DNA from: NBML01 sp029939535
GTDB taxonomy: Bacteria > Desulfobacterota > Desulfobacteria > Desulfobacterales > Desulfobacteraceae
DNA length: 18,027 nucleotides
Reading direction: 5' to 3'
NCBI GenBank assembly: GCA_029939535.1
Contig: JAOZST010000071.1
Coordinates: 1-18,027 of the forward strand
Below are positions 1 to 6,405 of this stretch, one piece after another (position 1 is the first letter of the stretch; each line of letters begins with the position of its first letter). The translations under genes and the position numbers were made by a program. The notes under the pieces were generated by a model that was not told the DNA's origin, made no database searches, and saw only the letters and a program-made list of their open reading frames with translations.

Positions 1-42
1 TTTAAAAGTGTACTTGATTCTCACCAAAAAGGGGAGGGTCAG

Positions 43-987
43 TCACGACAATACCATTTTATCCCGGTCTGATGAAAACAGGTCTGAAGAAAATTTTCTG
101 ATCGTTCTGGTAAATTCGTTTTTAAATGCCTGGTTTTCCGCATTGGTAAAATTTTTAAAATCAATAAGATCAAGGGTCTTTATCGAAGTTAGAAGATCCA
201 GTAAATGGGTTTCTGCAATGGACTGGCAGGCCGAAAGCCTTATTTCTCTTCCTTCAGAGTTTTTCCCTGCCCTGGGCAATGAATTGCACAGTTCTTCAGG
301 GGCGTCCTTGAAACGTTGCTTTAACACTTCATATAAAAGCAGGAACAACGCATCAATTCGATTACCATTTATCAGTGTCGGGCTATGGAAAAAAGAATGG
401 TTTTTATCCACACTCACATCTGCCCTGTCAAGGTATATAGTTTTTTCAAACCAGTTTAAAGTGTAATCCAGATAATCCTTTCGCTGCCACTTCTCTTTTT
501 CCCAGGCATGGGCCTGGACAACTTTTGGCAGTTCTGCAATGCAGATATCCTGGGAGTCATAATCAAAGTTTCCCAAAAAGGCTCCTGACTGGAAAATGTC
601 CACACCTGGACGATGGGCATGTTCTGAAATCTCTGCACAGAGTATCCTGCACTCTTTGCCGGGTCTCAGGATTATAATTTTATAGGATGGTTTGCCTTTT
701 TTGATGCGTACCAGTTCCTCGGCCGAATCCGGTGGAAGAATTGGGTCGGCTACAGAGGGGGGTAAAAAGGCAGCTAAAATACCGGGGCTTAAATTCACGG
801 TTCTCAAAGCCCCATTGAATACAGATAGATCTTTTTCTTCCAGGGGGCAAACCGGTGTCAGCCGTCCCTTTTCCAAATCAGGCAAAAAAAGATCCATAAC
901 AGCCTCAAGGCCGGCTTGCCAATGGGCACTTCTGGGGTCTTTTTTCTCATCAATCCACTGCTTTGCTTTTGGTAGTATTTGGTTCAT
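43..987 (-). CDS. Hypothetical protein, about 315 residues, family not recognised
   Basis: A long open frame ending in TGA at 43-45. I place the start at the ATG at 985-987 because AGGAA lies about 8 nt upstream; an in-frame TTG one codon earlier is less likely. The product is soluble-looking and charged, with no signal peptide, membrane segment or nucleotide-binding motif. The first 130 residues are proline- and leucine-rich, the middle holds aromatic residues (WEKEKWQRKDYLDYTLNWF), and the C-terminal third is lysine-rich and predicted helical. I cannot assign a function. It lies downstream of the broken nitrilase and regulator fragments on the same strand, about 40 nt from the latter, so it may once have shared their transcript. 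The frame is real with good probability (length, start signal); the role is unknown. Confidence 0.7.
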   Translation of the reverse strand: MNQILPKAKQWIDEKKDPRSAHWQAGLEAVMDLFLPDLEKGRLTPVCPLEEKDLSVFNGALRTVNLSPGILAAFLPPSVADPILPPDSAEELVRIKKGKPSYKIIILRPGKECRILCAEISEHAHRPGVDIFQSGAFLGNFDYDSQDICIAELPKVVQAHAWEKEKWQRKDYLDYTLNWFEKTIYLDRADVSVDKNHSFFHSPTLINGNRIDALFLLLYEVLKQRFKDAPEELCNSLPRAGKNSEGREIRLSACQSIAETHLLDLLTSIKTLDLIDFKNFTNAENQAFKNEFTRTIRKFSSDLFSSDRDKMVLS

Positions 988-1028
988 CAAGCCATTTCCT
1001 TTTTAAATTTCCACGTGTTTTTTACATG

Positions 1029-1181
1029 TCAAATGAATATTATATTTTTATTTGATACCCACGAACAATGCTTTACAGTTAAATTACAACCATGATTTTT
1101 AACTTCAACAAAAGTTTGAAGCGGTCCGGCAACGCCCAGTATTTCAAGTCCTGGAAACGATAAGAATAAAATTTGTTTCAT
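1029..1181 (-). pseudogene. N-terminal stub of a GlxA-type (DJ-1/PfpI plus AraC) transcriptional regulator
   Basis: A 50-codon frame, from ATG at 1179-1181 to TGA at 1029-1031. It reads MKQILFLSFPGLEILG followed by VAGPLQTFVEV, the typical first beta strand and D/AGPL turn of the DJ-1/PfpI-like sensor domain of GlxA-family regulators. Those proteins run to about 320 residues and end in an AraC-type helix-turn-helix; here everything after the second strand (near CNLTVKHCSWVS) is missing. The start lies 6 nt after the stop of the truncated nitrilase gene, with no clear ribosome binding site. The family call rests on this short motif alone. It is best read as a decayed or deleted gene, or as an assembly join. 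Confidence 0.5.
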
Positions 1182-1187
1182 TACAGA

Positions 1188-1511
1188 TCAGTCTTCAACT
1201 CTCACACCGTCTTCATGGGTCCAGACAAACCCTACATTAAGCATGGTATCCCCTTTAATGGCAGGGCGGGAACTTGCTATGGCTGGAACATTAAATTCTG
1301 TTAATCTCTCCAGCCATATATCATGATTATCAACAGCCTTTTTCCATACGTCAGCATCAGGTTCCCTCTTTCGTGGCAACCAGGAAGAAAAGGGCATTTC
1401 AGGCAATAAAAGTAAATCACTTTTTTGGGATTCAAGATGGAGATGAAGCTTTTCTTGATCTTCTTTAGAATTAATCCAGTTGTTGGGTAATTCGCAAACA
1501 GTAACCTTCAT
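1188..1511 (-). pseudogene. Carbon-nitrogen hydrolase (nitrilase superfamily), truncated after the N-terminal third
   Basis: Begins at ATG 1509-1511 with a strong AGGAAGGA site 7-8 nt upstream. The frame codes 107 residues. Residues 32-42 (SDLLLLPEMPF) match the nitrilase-superfamily strand carrying the first catalytic glutamate (LPEMPF). The later NVGFVWTHEDG stretch resembles the region just before the catalytic lysine in related enzymes. Family members have about 260-300 residues with a Glu-Lys-Cys triad; the stop after VRVED removes Lys and Cys, so the product should be inactive. The next bases encode the start of an unrelated regulator, so this is a deletion or misjoin rather than a point nonsense mutation. 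The gene is divergent from the MttB-like gene, so the ancestor may have acted in amine or amide metabolism (inference). Confidence 0.6.
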
Positions 1512-1653
1512 TGTCTATTCCTTCCTATTAGAATTATTTATCATAATTGATTATAAGGTGTTAAGGAAATTATACAAGGATATTAATCGGACATTTTAGG
1601 CCCCAATAAAAAGTTCTATTATTTACATCTCGCTTTTAGAAAGTTGATCAGAA

Positions 1654-1868
1654 TTATAAAGAAGCCAGTAAAAACAACAGCCCAAGTCCTGCCAGGAGCA
1701 GACCTGCAAGTGTTTTAATACCGGATTCAATGACAGTAAACAGCTTTTTGCGGGTTGAAGTGACCGAAAGCAGGGCTGATTTTTCCGATATTCCCAGAAT
1801 GACAACACCGCTGATGGCATACCCATTGAAATAAATACGCCAAGAAGAATCCCGAGCCAGGTGAGATT
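1654..1868 (-). pseudogene. C-terminal fragment of a NicO/RcnA-like nickel/cobalt permease with a frameshift
   Basis: From about 1868 one frame reads NLTWLGILLGVFISMGM. A second frame then continues AISGVVILGISEKSALLSV and ends in a hydrophobic helix (AGLLLAGLGLLFLLASL) before TAA at 1654-1656. Joining the frames restores a glycine-rich membrane helix, a cytoplasmic basic loop and a last helix, the usual ending of NicO-type divalent-metal exporters. The shift sits near 1818 and would be repaired by one extra G (ATGCC to ATGGCC). Upstream the frame is closed by stops and the rest of the permease is absent. The family call comes from the pattern of the last two helices and is tentative; another polytopic transporter is possible. 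Confidence 0.4.
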
Positions 1869-2000
1869 TAAGGATATGGATAAGTAGCAATATTAAAAAA
1901 GTCTGTAAAGAGATAGATCAAGATTGCATTGTTGACATACCCTTTTTGGCTGGTGTTGGAATTTTGAAATAGAATCGTAAAAACACAAAGAGTTCATTGA

Positions 2001-2028
2001 TTGACAAAATTAAATAATCCTGTATACA
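2001..2028 (+). promoter_or_regulatory. Candidate sigma-70 promoter for the MttB-like gene
   Basis: A perfect -35 hexamer TTGACA (2001-2006) is followed by a 16-nt spacer and TATACA (2023-2028). The predicted start site is near 2035, about 75 nt before the ATG. The -10 lies inside the small palindrome TGTATACA, which could be a regulator site. Confidence 0.5.
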
Positions 2029-2108
2029 CAAGTTCAAAAAACGATAAACAAATAATGCAGAGTATTAATATTAGAATGATTGAAGACAGATGAGCAGGGG
2101 GAATTAAT

Positions 2109-3524
2109 ATGATAGATCGTTTGCAGACATTGACCCAGGAGGAACTAACCCGAATCCATGATGCATCAATGGATATTTTAACAAATACGGGAATCTGTTT
2201 TAATTCCAGGGCAGCCGCACAAGTATTTAAAAAACATGGTTTTTCCACACAAGGGGATGTGGTATATCTTACAGAAGACCTGGTTAAAAAGGCTTTAGAA
2301 ACAACTGTTTCCAAATTTACACTCCATGCAAGAAATCCAGAAAATACCGTTTCAGTGGGGGGCGATGATTTTATTTGTCTTCCCACAGGGGGTGCACCCA
2401 ATATTGCCACTCCCACTGGTGAACAACGTCCTGCTACACTGGAGGATTATAAAACCTGCTGCAAACTGGTGCAGACTTCTGAACAGCTGGCCATGGGCGG
2501 CTCCATAATGGTTCAGCCCACTGATATTCCAGCAGATACTTCCCATCTGGATATGGTTGCCAATTATATGACCCTGTGTGACAAACCGATTTCCGCGGCT
2601 TCAGGGTCAGGGCCGGCTGCCATTGACACACTTGAGCTGGCCGGAATAGTCTGGGGAGGCAAGGAGATTTTAAAAAGTAAACCTGTTATGGCTTCTGTTG
2701 TCAATGCCATGTCTCCCCTACAATATTCCCGGGAGCAGGCAGAGGTTATCATGGATATGGCCGAATACAATCAACCCGTAATAATAGCAAACATGATACT
2801 GGCAGGGGCCAGCGGACCTGTATCCCTGCCCGGGCTGCTGGCATTGGAAAATGCTGAAATTCTGGCTGGAATCACCTTGTCACAATTGGTAAGCCCTGGA
2901 ACCCCGGTGGTGTATGGCTCCACTTCGTCACAAATGGATATGAAAACCTCCACAGGACCTGTTGGTGCTCCGGAAGCCGTTGTCCTTGCTTCTGCAACCA
3001 TTCAAATGGCCCGGTTTTATGATTTGCCATGCAGAACGGGCGGATCATTAACCGATTCCCATTTCCCGGATGCCCAGGCCCTGGGTGAAGGCAGCCTGAT
3101 GTTGAGCGCAGTGATTCGTAATGGTGCTAATTTTATTTATCATTCCTGCGGCCAGATGGGATCTTATATTTCCATGAGTTTTGAAAAATGGTTGATCGAC
3201 GAGGAGATAATTGCCAATATTCGAAAAATTTTAAAACCCATTTCAATAACAGATGAAACCATTGATGTGGAAATCATCAAAAGCCTTGGTATTGGAGGCC
3301 AGTACCTTACCCACCCCAAGACCTTTCAGCAATTTAAAAACCTTTCCCAGCCATATCTGTTTAACCGGGAAGACTACCAGAAATGGTCTGAAAAGGGTTG
3401 TCAGCCCATTGACAGGGTGGCCAATAAATTTTTGAAAAAACGTCTGGACAGCTATGAAAAACCTTTTTTAGATTCCCATATTGAAAAAGCTCTTTGGGAG
3501 TATGTTGATAAAAGGAAAAAATAA
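2109..3524 (+). CDS. Trimethylamine methyltransferase family protein (MttB superfamily, non-pyrrolysine)
   Basis: A full-length 471-residue protein with start ATG preceded by AGGGGGA at 7-nt spacing, ending in TAA. Superfamily hallmarks include the N-terminal helix IHDASMDILTNTGI, the barrel segment PTGGAPNIATPTGEQRPAT (about residues 92-110), AMSPLQYSREQAEVIMDMA, and CRTGGSLTDSHFPDAQALGEG (about residues 309-329). Pyrrolysine-type MttB genes carry an in-frame amber codon in the C-terminal half; here the whole gene is open with no TAG, so it belongs with MtgB-like members that demethylate quaternary amines such as glycine betaine, proline betaine or carnitine. The exact substrate cannot be read from the sequence. 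These enzymes pass the methyl group to a small corrinoid protein; none is seen in the window, though it could lie in the assembly gap or elsewhere. A good promoter lies upstream. Confidence 0.88.
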   Translation: MIDRLQTLTQEELTRIHDASMDILTNTGICFNSRAAAQVFKKHGFSTQGDVVYLTEDLVKKALETTVSKFTLHARNPENTVSVGGDDFICLPTGGAPNIATPTGEQRPATLEDYKTCCKLVQTSEQLAMGGSIMVQPTDIPADTSHLDMVANYMTLCDKPISAASGSGPAAIDTLELAGIVWGGKEILKSKPVMASVVNAMSPLQYSREQAEVIMDMAEYNQPVIIANMILAGASGPVSLPGLLALENAEILAGITLSQLVSPGTPVVYGSTSSQMDMKTSTGPVGAPEAVVLASATIQMARFYDLPCRTGGSLTDSHFPDAQALGEGSLMLSAVIRNGANFIYHSCGQMGSYISMSFEKWLIDEEIIANIRKILKPISITDETIDVEIIKSLGIGGQYLTHPKTFQQFKNLSQPYLFNREDYQKWSEKGCQPIDRVANKFLKKRLDSYEKPFLDSHIEKALWEYVDKRKK

Positions 3525-3675
3525 ATATTTCAGTATAAATGGTGTTTTGCTGGACAGGGTTCATTATCAAGGTTTGTTACTGGGTTCAGGCTTGGTATTA
3601 ATGGTATTGAGTCTGATATCCTTTGTTTTGTATAAGGAGGAACAATCATTACACGAACCTGGAAAAAATAAATGA
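3525..3675 (+). pseudogene. Possible transporter C-terminal remnant (one membrane helix)
   Basis: After the methyltransferase stop, an overlapping frame stays open to TGA at 3673-3675 and encodes VLLDRVHYQGLLLGSGLVL, a further hydrophobic run, then a charged tail. This resembles the last helix of an MFS-type permease, but there is no start codon with a ribosome binding site after the upstream gene. It could be a remnant or a chance frame. Confidence 0.2.
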
Positions 3676-3733
3676 TTTAAAAAAAATCTATGAACTTGAC
3701 CTGACCAGTCAGGACAGCCACAAGCTTGTGGAG
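3634..3733 (+). pseudogene. Possible start of a lost gene: strong ribosome binding site with no start codon
   Basis: AAGGAGG at 3634-3640 is followed by AACAATCATTACACG. In the frame CAT-TAC-ACG the sequence reads HYTNLEKINDLKKIYELD, a plausible soluble N-terminus, until a stop inside the hairpin at 3731-3740. Adding one G (ATCAT to ATGCAT) would create a correctly spaced start codon. The gene may be broken by a point deletion, or the consensus may be wrong. No family can be named. Confidence 0.2.
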
Positions 3734-3744
3734 TCCTGACCGGT
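3702..3744. repeat. Long near-perfect palindrome beside the assembly gap
   Basis: ACC-GTCAGGAC-CCACAAG on the left pairs with CTTGTGG-GTCCTGAC-GGT on the right, with only an unpaired A/AG bulge and one mismatch; the centre is AAGCTT with almost no loop. A further copy of CCTGAC at 3700-3705 offers an alternative fold. It ends 4 bases before the run of N. It may be an intrinsic terminator whose U-tract is lost in the gap, a mobile-element end, or a fold-back contig-end artefact. Confidence 0.6.
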
Positions 3745-3747
3745 TCG

Positions 3748-3847
3748 NNNNNNNNNNNNNNNNNNNNNNNNNNNNNNNNNNNNNNNNNNNNNNNNNNNNN
3801 NNNNNNNNNNNNNNNNNNNNNNNNNNNNNNNNNNNNNNNNNNNNNNN
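3748..3847. other. Assembly gap (100 unknown bases)
   Basis: Exactly 100 N, the usual placeholder for a scaffold gap of unknown size. The genes on either side (methyltransferase plus strand, permease minus strand) converge on it, so genes may be missing here. Confidence 0.99.
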
Positions 3848-3859
3848 GGTCTGGAAATT

Positions 3860-4954
3860 TTAATGGGAATGTGCCGGGTTTGGTTTCAGGTTTACCAGAA
3901 TATTATAAATGATCAGGCCCGTAAGAAGTATGGCAGCTGCCAGTTGAATATTATGGGGAATCAGTTCAGATGCCTGGCCAACCACTGCCTGTGCTTTTAC
4001 TCCGAGAAAGCTGTAAATCCAGTCCACAAAGAATCCCATGGCCAGGGAACATGCAGCAATCATTGACAGATAGATCACAAGTGCCCGGGTATTGAAAATA
4101 TTTTTAACAATGGTGATGGTGGCGGCATTGGTTGCAGGGCCTGCCAATAAAAATACCAGTGCGGCTCCGGGATTCAATCCCTTGAGAATCAGGGCGGCTG
4201 CAATGGGTGTGGAAGATGTAGCGCACACATACATGGGGATACCAGCTCCAAGCATGATCAGCATGGACAGGAATTGATGGTCATTGGCCCAGAGGGTCAG
4301 ATCATCGGGGAAAAAGAAGGTAATGATGCCGGCAATAAAAACACCAATGATAAAGGGTTTTGCAATATCGGTCAGCAACTCGCCATAGGCATATTTAATT
4401 CCGGCCATAAGCCGCTGGGAAAGAGGGCGTAAAGAGGAATTTTCTTTTGTTGTTCCTGCGTCGCAGGAGCTTGAACAGCCTCAGCCGCTGGTTTCTTTCA
4501 AAGGGTCAGCCGCCTTTAAAGGAATGGACTGGTCTGGTTCATTATTGCCCAGAAAATTTTGGGCAATGCCTGTGCATACGGCAGTGAAAAATCCAGCCAC
4601 AGGTCTGATAACGGTCATAACAGGATCAAGCATGGCATAGGATATGGCAATGGAGTCCACCCCGGACTCTGGAGTTGCAATCATAAAGGACAGGGCAGCC
4701 CCATTGTTGGCTCCCTGCTTTTTTAACCCTGTTGCCACGGGAACCACCCCGCAGGAACATAAGGGAATTGGGATCCCGAAGAGTGCAGATAAAAAAACCG
4801 GCTTGATTTTTCCGGTTCCCAGGTATTTTTTGACTTTATCCGCCTTGAAAAATACATATAGAATGCCCGCCACCAGAAAGCCGAAGAGCATGTAAACGGA
4901 AACATCCAGGTAGATGCCCCAGGAATTTCTTAAAATTTCAGATATAATGTTCAT
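3860..4954 (-). CDS. SO_0444-like Cu/Zn efflux permease (YraQ/DUF318 type), candidate selenoprotein with Sec at codon 158
   Basis: Read through one in-frame TGA (4481-4483), the frame gives a 364-residue permease, normal for the family. The N-terminal half has helices around residues 15-35 and the motif PIPLCSCGVVPVATGLKKQG, then ATPESGVDSIAISYAMLDP. The C-terminal half has GIPMYVCATSSTPIAAALIL and LLAGPATNAATITI. These paired half-motifs define the fold. The TGA falls in the linker between halves, where relatives carry a cysteine cluster: it reads SG-TGA-GCSSSCDAG, placing Sec two residues before Cys. A hairpin suited to a bacterial SECIS follows at 18 nt. Without readthrough the second half would need to start at ATG 4406-4408, which has no ribosome binding site. 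The gene lies 15 nt after the metal-sensing ArsR gene, so export of Zn, Cd or Cu ions is likely. Stop TAA at 3860-3862. The alternative is a simple nonsense mutation. Confidence 0.75.
4454..4483 (-). promoter_or_regulatory. Candidate bacterial SECIS element for the permease UGA
   Basis: On the minus strand, TGA (4483-4481) is followed after 18 nt by the apical loop GAC of a perfect 6-bp hairpin, TCCTGC-GAC-GCAGGA (4454-4468). TGTT/AACA can pair further out with an internal bulge. A guanine at the first loop position and this distance fit what I recall of the bacterial SECIS consensus (roughly 16-37 nt). The hairpin is inside coding sequence, as in known bacterial selenoprotein genes. Confidence 0.6.
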
Positions 4955-4969
4955 TGGTTTGCCGAATCC

Positions 4970-5335
4970 TTATCTTTCAGTGTTGAATATTTCGTGTTTT
5001 ACATGATCAAGACTCATATTTATAAGGGAGATCACATGGTCGTCATTAAGGGTATAATATACAATTTTTCCTTCTCTTCTGTTTTTGACAATTCTCAAAG
5101 TCCTTAATACCCTTAACTGGTGGGATATCGCCGACTCGGTCTGGTTGCAGATGACTGCAATGTCACACACACAATGTTCCTGTTTTAAAAGGGCCAGCAC
5201 AATTTTAAGCCGCGACGGGTCACTTAATGCTTTAAATATTTCTGCTATTCCTATAATATCTTCCTGGTCGGGAAAATTTTTCAGGGTCTTGTTGACCTTG
5301 GCTTCATTTATACATTTTTCTGAACAGATATTCAT
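4970..5335 (-). CDS. ArsR/SmtB-family metal-sensing repressor with both alpha3N and alpha5 sites
   Basis: A 121-residue winged-helix regulator. ALSDPSRLKIVLALL opens the DNA-binding domain, with recognition helix around ESAISHQLRVLR (67-78) and wing KNRREGKIVYYTL. Two metal sites can be traced. The alpha3N site has C4 and C8 at the N-terminus plus C55-V-C57, the CadC arrangement. The alpha5 site has D98, H100, H111 and H114, with exactly the D-x-H-x10-H-x2-H spacing of CzrA/SmtB zinc sensors. It should therefore derepress with Zn and with soft ions such as Cd or Pb. Start ATG follows AGAGGTGAT. It is the first gene of the operon with the Sec permease, and a 22-bp palindromic operator overlaps its promoter, implying autoregulation. 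Confidence 0.93.
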   Translation of the reverse strand: MNICSEKCINEAKVNKTLKNFPDQEDIIGIAEIFKALSDPSRLKIVLALLKQEHCVCDIAVICNQTESAISHQLRVLRTLRIVKNRREGKIVYYTLNDDHVISLINMSLDHVKHEIFNTER

Positions 5336-5347
5336 TTATCACCTCTT

Positions 5348-5369
5348 CATATGAGCAATTGTTCATATG
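5348..5369 (-). promoter_or_regulatory. ArsR/SmtB-type operator
   Basis: On the minus strand this is CATATGAACAATTG followed by CTCATATG, a 22-bp palindrome with only one mismatched base pair (positions 8 and 15). It contains the TGAAC-N4-(T/C)TCA core typical of SmtB/ZiaR/CadC operators. It overlaps the end of the -10 hexamer and lies 13 nt before the repressor ATG, so binding would block transcription initiation. Confidence 0.8.
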
Positions 5370-5395
5370 TTAAATTAAAAGTTTTGACTTGTCAA
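5367..5395 (-). promoter_or_regulatory. Promoter of the arsR-permease operon
   Basis: Minus-strand TTGACA (5395-5390), 17-nt spacer, TAACAT (5372-5367). The -35 is perfect and the spacing optimal. The -10 overlaps the palindromic operator, as expected for a metal-derepressed promoter. Confidence 0.75.
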
Positions 5396-5454
5396 GAAAA
5401 AATATATTGTTTTACTGTAGGACCACAGGAAAACAGGGATTGTATTTTATTATG

Positions 5455-5483
5455 TTGTCACACAGGAAATTTCATTATATAAA
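5455..5483 (+). promoter_or_regulatory. Promoter of the thymidylate synthase gene
   Basis: TTGTCA (5455-5460), 17-nt spacer, TATAAA (5478-5483). The predicted start is near 5490, giving a leader of about 35 nt before the AAGGAG site. It is separate from the divergent arsR promoter about 60 nt away. Confidence 0.55.
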
Positions 5484-5524
5484 CCAGATCAGAAAGATAT
5501 GAATCAAATTATAAGGAGTATTTT

Positions 5525-6325
5525 ATGTTAGAACCGCTTTTTATTAAAGCCACAAGCCTTTCCGATGCCTGGTTTCAGACCCTTTATCAATGTGTGGAAA
5601 AGGGCCGGGCCTTTACCATAAACCGGGGATCATTTGAGGGACAGAAACGATTGGAATTTGATCATATCACCATTCATATCACCCATCCTGCATCAATACC
5701 TTTGCTGCCCAAGGTGAATCCGGTTTTGGGATTTCCTGACCCAGTGGATGAAAATTATCTGGATGATTATCTGCCATATCTGATGACAGGAGAGGAAAAG
5801 GAAGGGGAATCATATACCTATGGCCAGCGGATTTGTAAATGCGATTTGGATTATCTGCCGGATGACTATAAAGCGCTTACCGAAATTTTGGTCCAGGAAA
5901 AGGAGATCTGGGAAGACCGGAACATTCTGATTAAGGAAAATGGTAAATATTATGTCAACCAGATGGAATTGATGATCTGGACCTATATCCATAAAGGACA
6001 CAGGAACAACCAGATGATCATGCAGGTGGGCCAGCCTTCTGACATGGTTCTGATTGACCCGCCCTGCCTGCGCCATATTGATACCCGTATCCAGGACGGA
6101 AAGTTGCATTTTTTTCCCTATTTTCGATCCTGGGATCTTTTTGGTGGGTTTCCAGCCAATCTGGCAGCCATTGAAATGATGAAACAATATTGTGCAGCCC
6201 AGATCGGCGTTGAAAACGGTGAAATCATTGCTTCTTCCAAAGGTCTTCATATCTATGACTACGTGTTTGAGATTGCCGAGGCTATCCGGGGCCGGTCCAT
6301 GGATGAATTCAGGCAAATGGTGTGA
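5525..6325 (+). CDS. thyA: Thymidylate synthase, archaeal-type ThyA homologue
   Basis: A 266-residue protein; ATG follows AAGGAG at a 6-nt spacing. The C-terminal 90 residues carry the ThyA active-site order: catalytic Cys181 in DPPCLRHID, DGKLHFFPYF, phosphate-binding Arg201-Ser202 in RSWDLFGGFPANLAA, Asp204, Asn212 (the residue that selects dUMP over dCMP in ThyA) and the HIY motif at 242-244. The N-terminal half diverges from E. coli ThyA and resembles the shorter enzymes of methanogens and some anaerobic Desulfobacterota. Expected reaction: reductive methylation of dUMP to dTMP using methylene-tetrahydrofolate or, in such organisms, possibly another C1 carrier. It is transcribed alone, divergent from arsR. 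Confidence 0.85.
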   Translation: MLEPLFIKATSLSDAWFQTLYQCVEKGRAFTINRGSFEGQKRLEFDHITIHITHPASIPLLPKVNPVLGFPDPVDENYLDDYLPYLMTGEEKEGESYTYGQRICKCDLDYLPDDYKALTEILVQEKEIWEDRNILIKENGKYYVNQMELMIWTYIHKGHRNNQMIMQVGQPSDMVLIDPPCLRHIDTRIQDGKLHFFPYFRSWDLFGGFPANLAAIEMMKQYCAAQIGVENGEIIASSKGLHIYDYVFEIAEAIRGRSMDEFRQMV

Positions 6326-6335
6326 TGGAATAAAA

Positions 6336-6356
6336 AGCAGTTTCTTTGAAATTGCT
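6336..6356 (+). terminator. Weak candidate terminator after thyA
   Basis: AGCAGTTTC-TTT-GAAATTGCT forms a 9-bp stem including one G-T pair. It starts 10 nt after the thyA stop. A T-rich stretch follows only after several bases (CAGGTTTTTGTTT), so efficiency is doubtful. Confidence 0.3.
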
Positions 6357-6384
6357 CTATCAGGTTTTTGTTTACTAATCGGTC

Positions 6385-6404
6385 ACTATTTGTTACCAAA
6401 TAGT
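6385..6404 (+). promoter_or_regulatory. Perfect inverted repeat abutting the oxidoreductase start codon
   Basis: ACTATTTG-TTAC-CAAATAGT, a perfect 8-bp inverted repeat with 4-nt centre, ends one base before the ATG at 6406, where a ribosome binding site should be. It could be an operator (for instance for the DeoR regulator downstream) or an RNA hairpin limiting translation. Confidence 0.4.
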
Positions 6405-6405
6405 C

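Noticed and set aside
43..45. TGA ending the first hypothetical gene as a Sec codon
   Set aside because: The 13 codons available downstream show no cysteine context, and no recognised family could test the idea.
1188..1190. TGA ending the nitrilase fragment as a Sec codon
   Set aside because: The following codons do not continue the nitrilase; they lead into an unrelated regulator start, and there is no Cys-type context.
5810..6316. 168-codon minus-strand frame inside thyA
   Set aside because: It is an antisense shadow of the clearly conserved thymidylate synthase.
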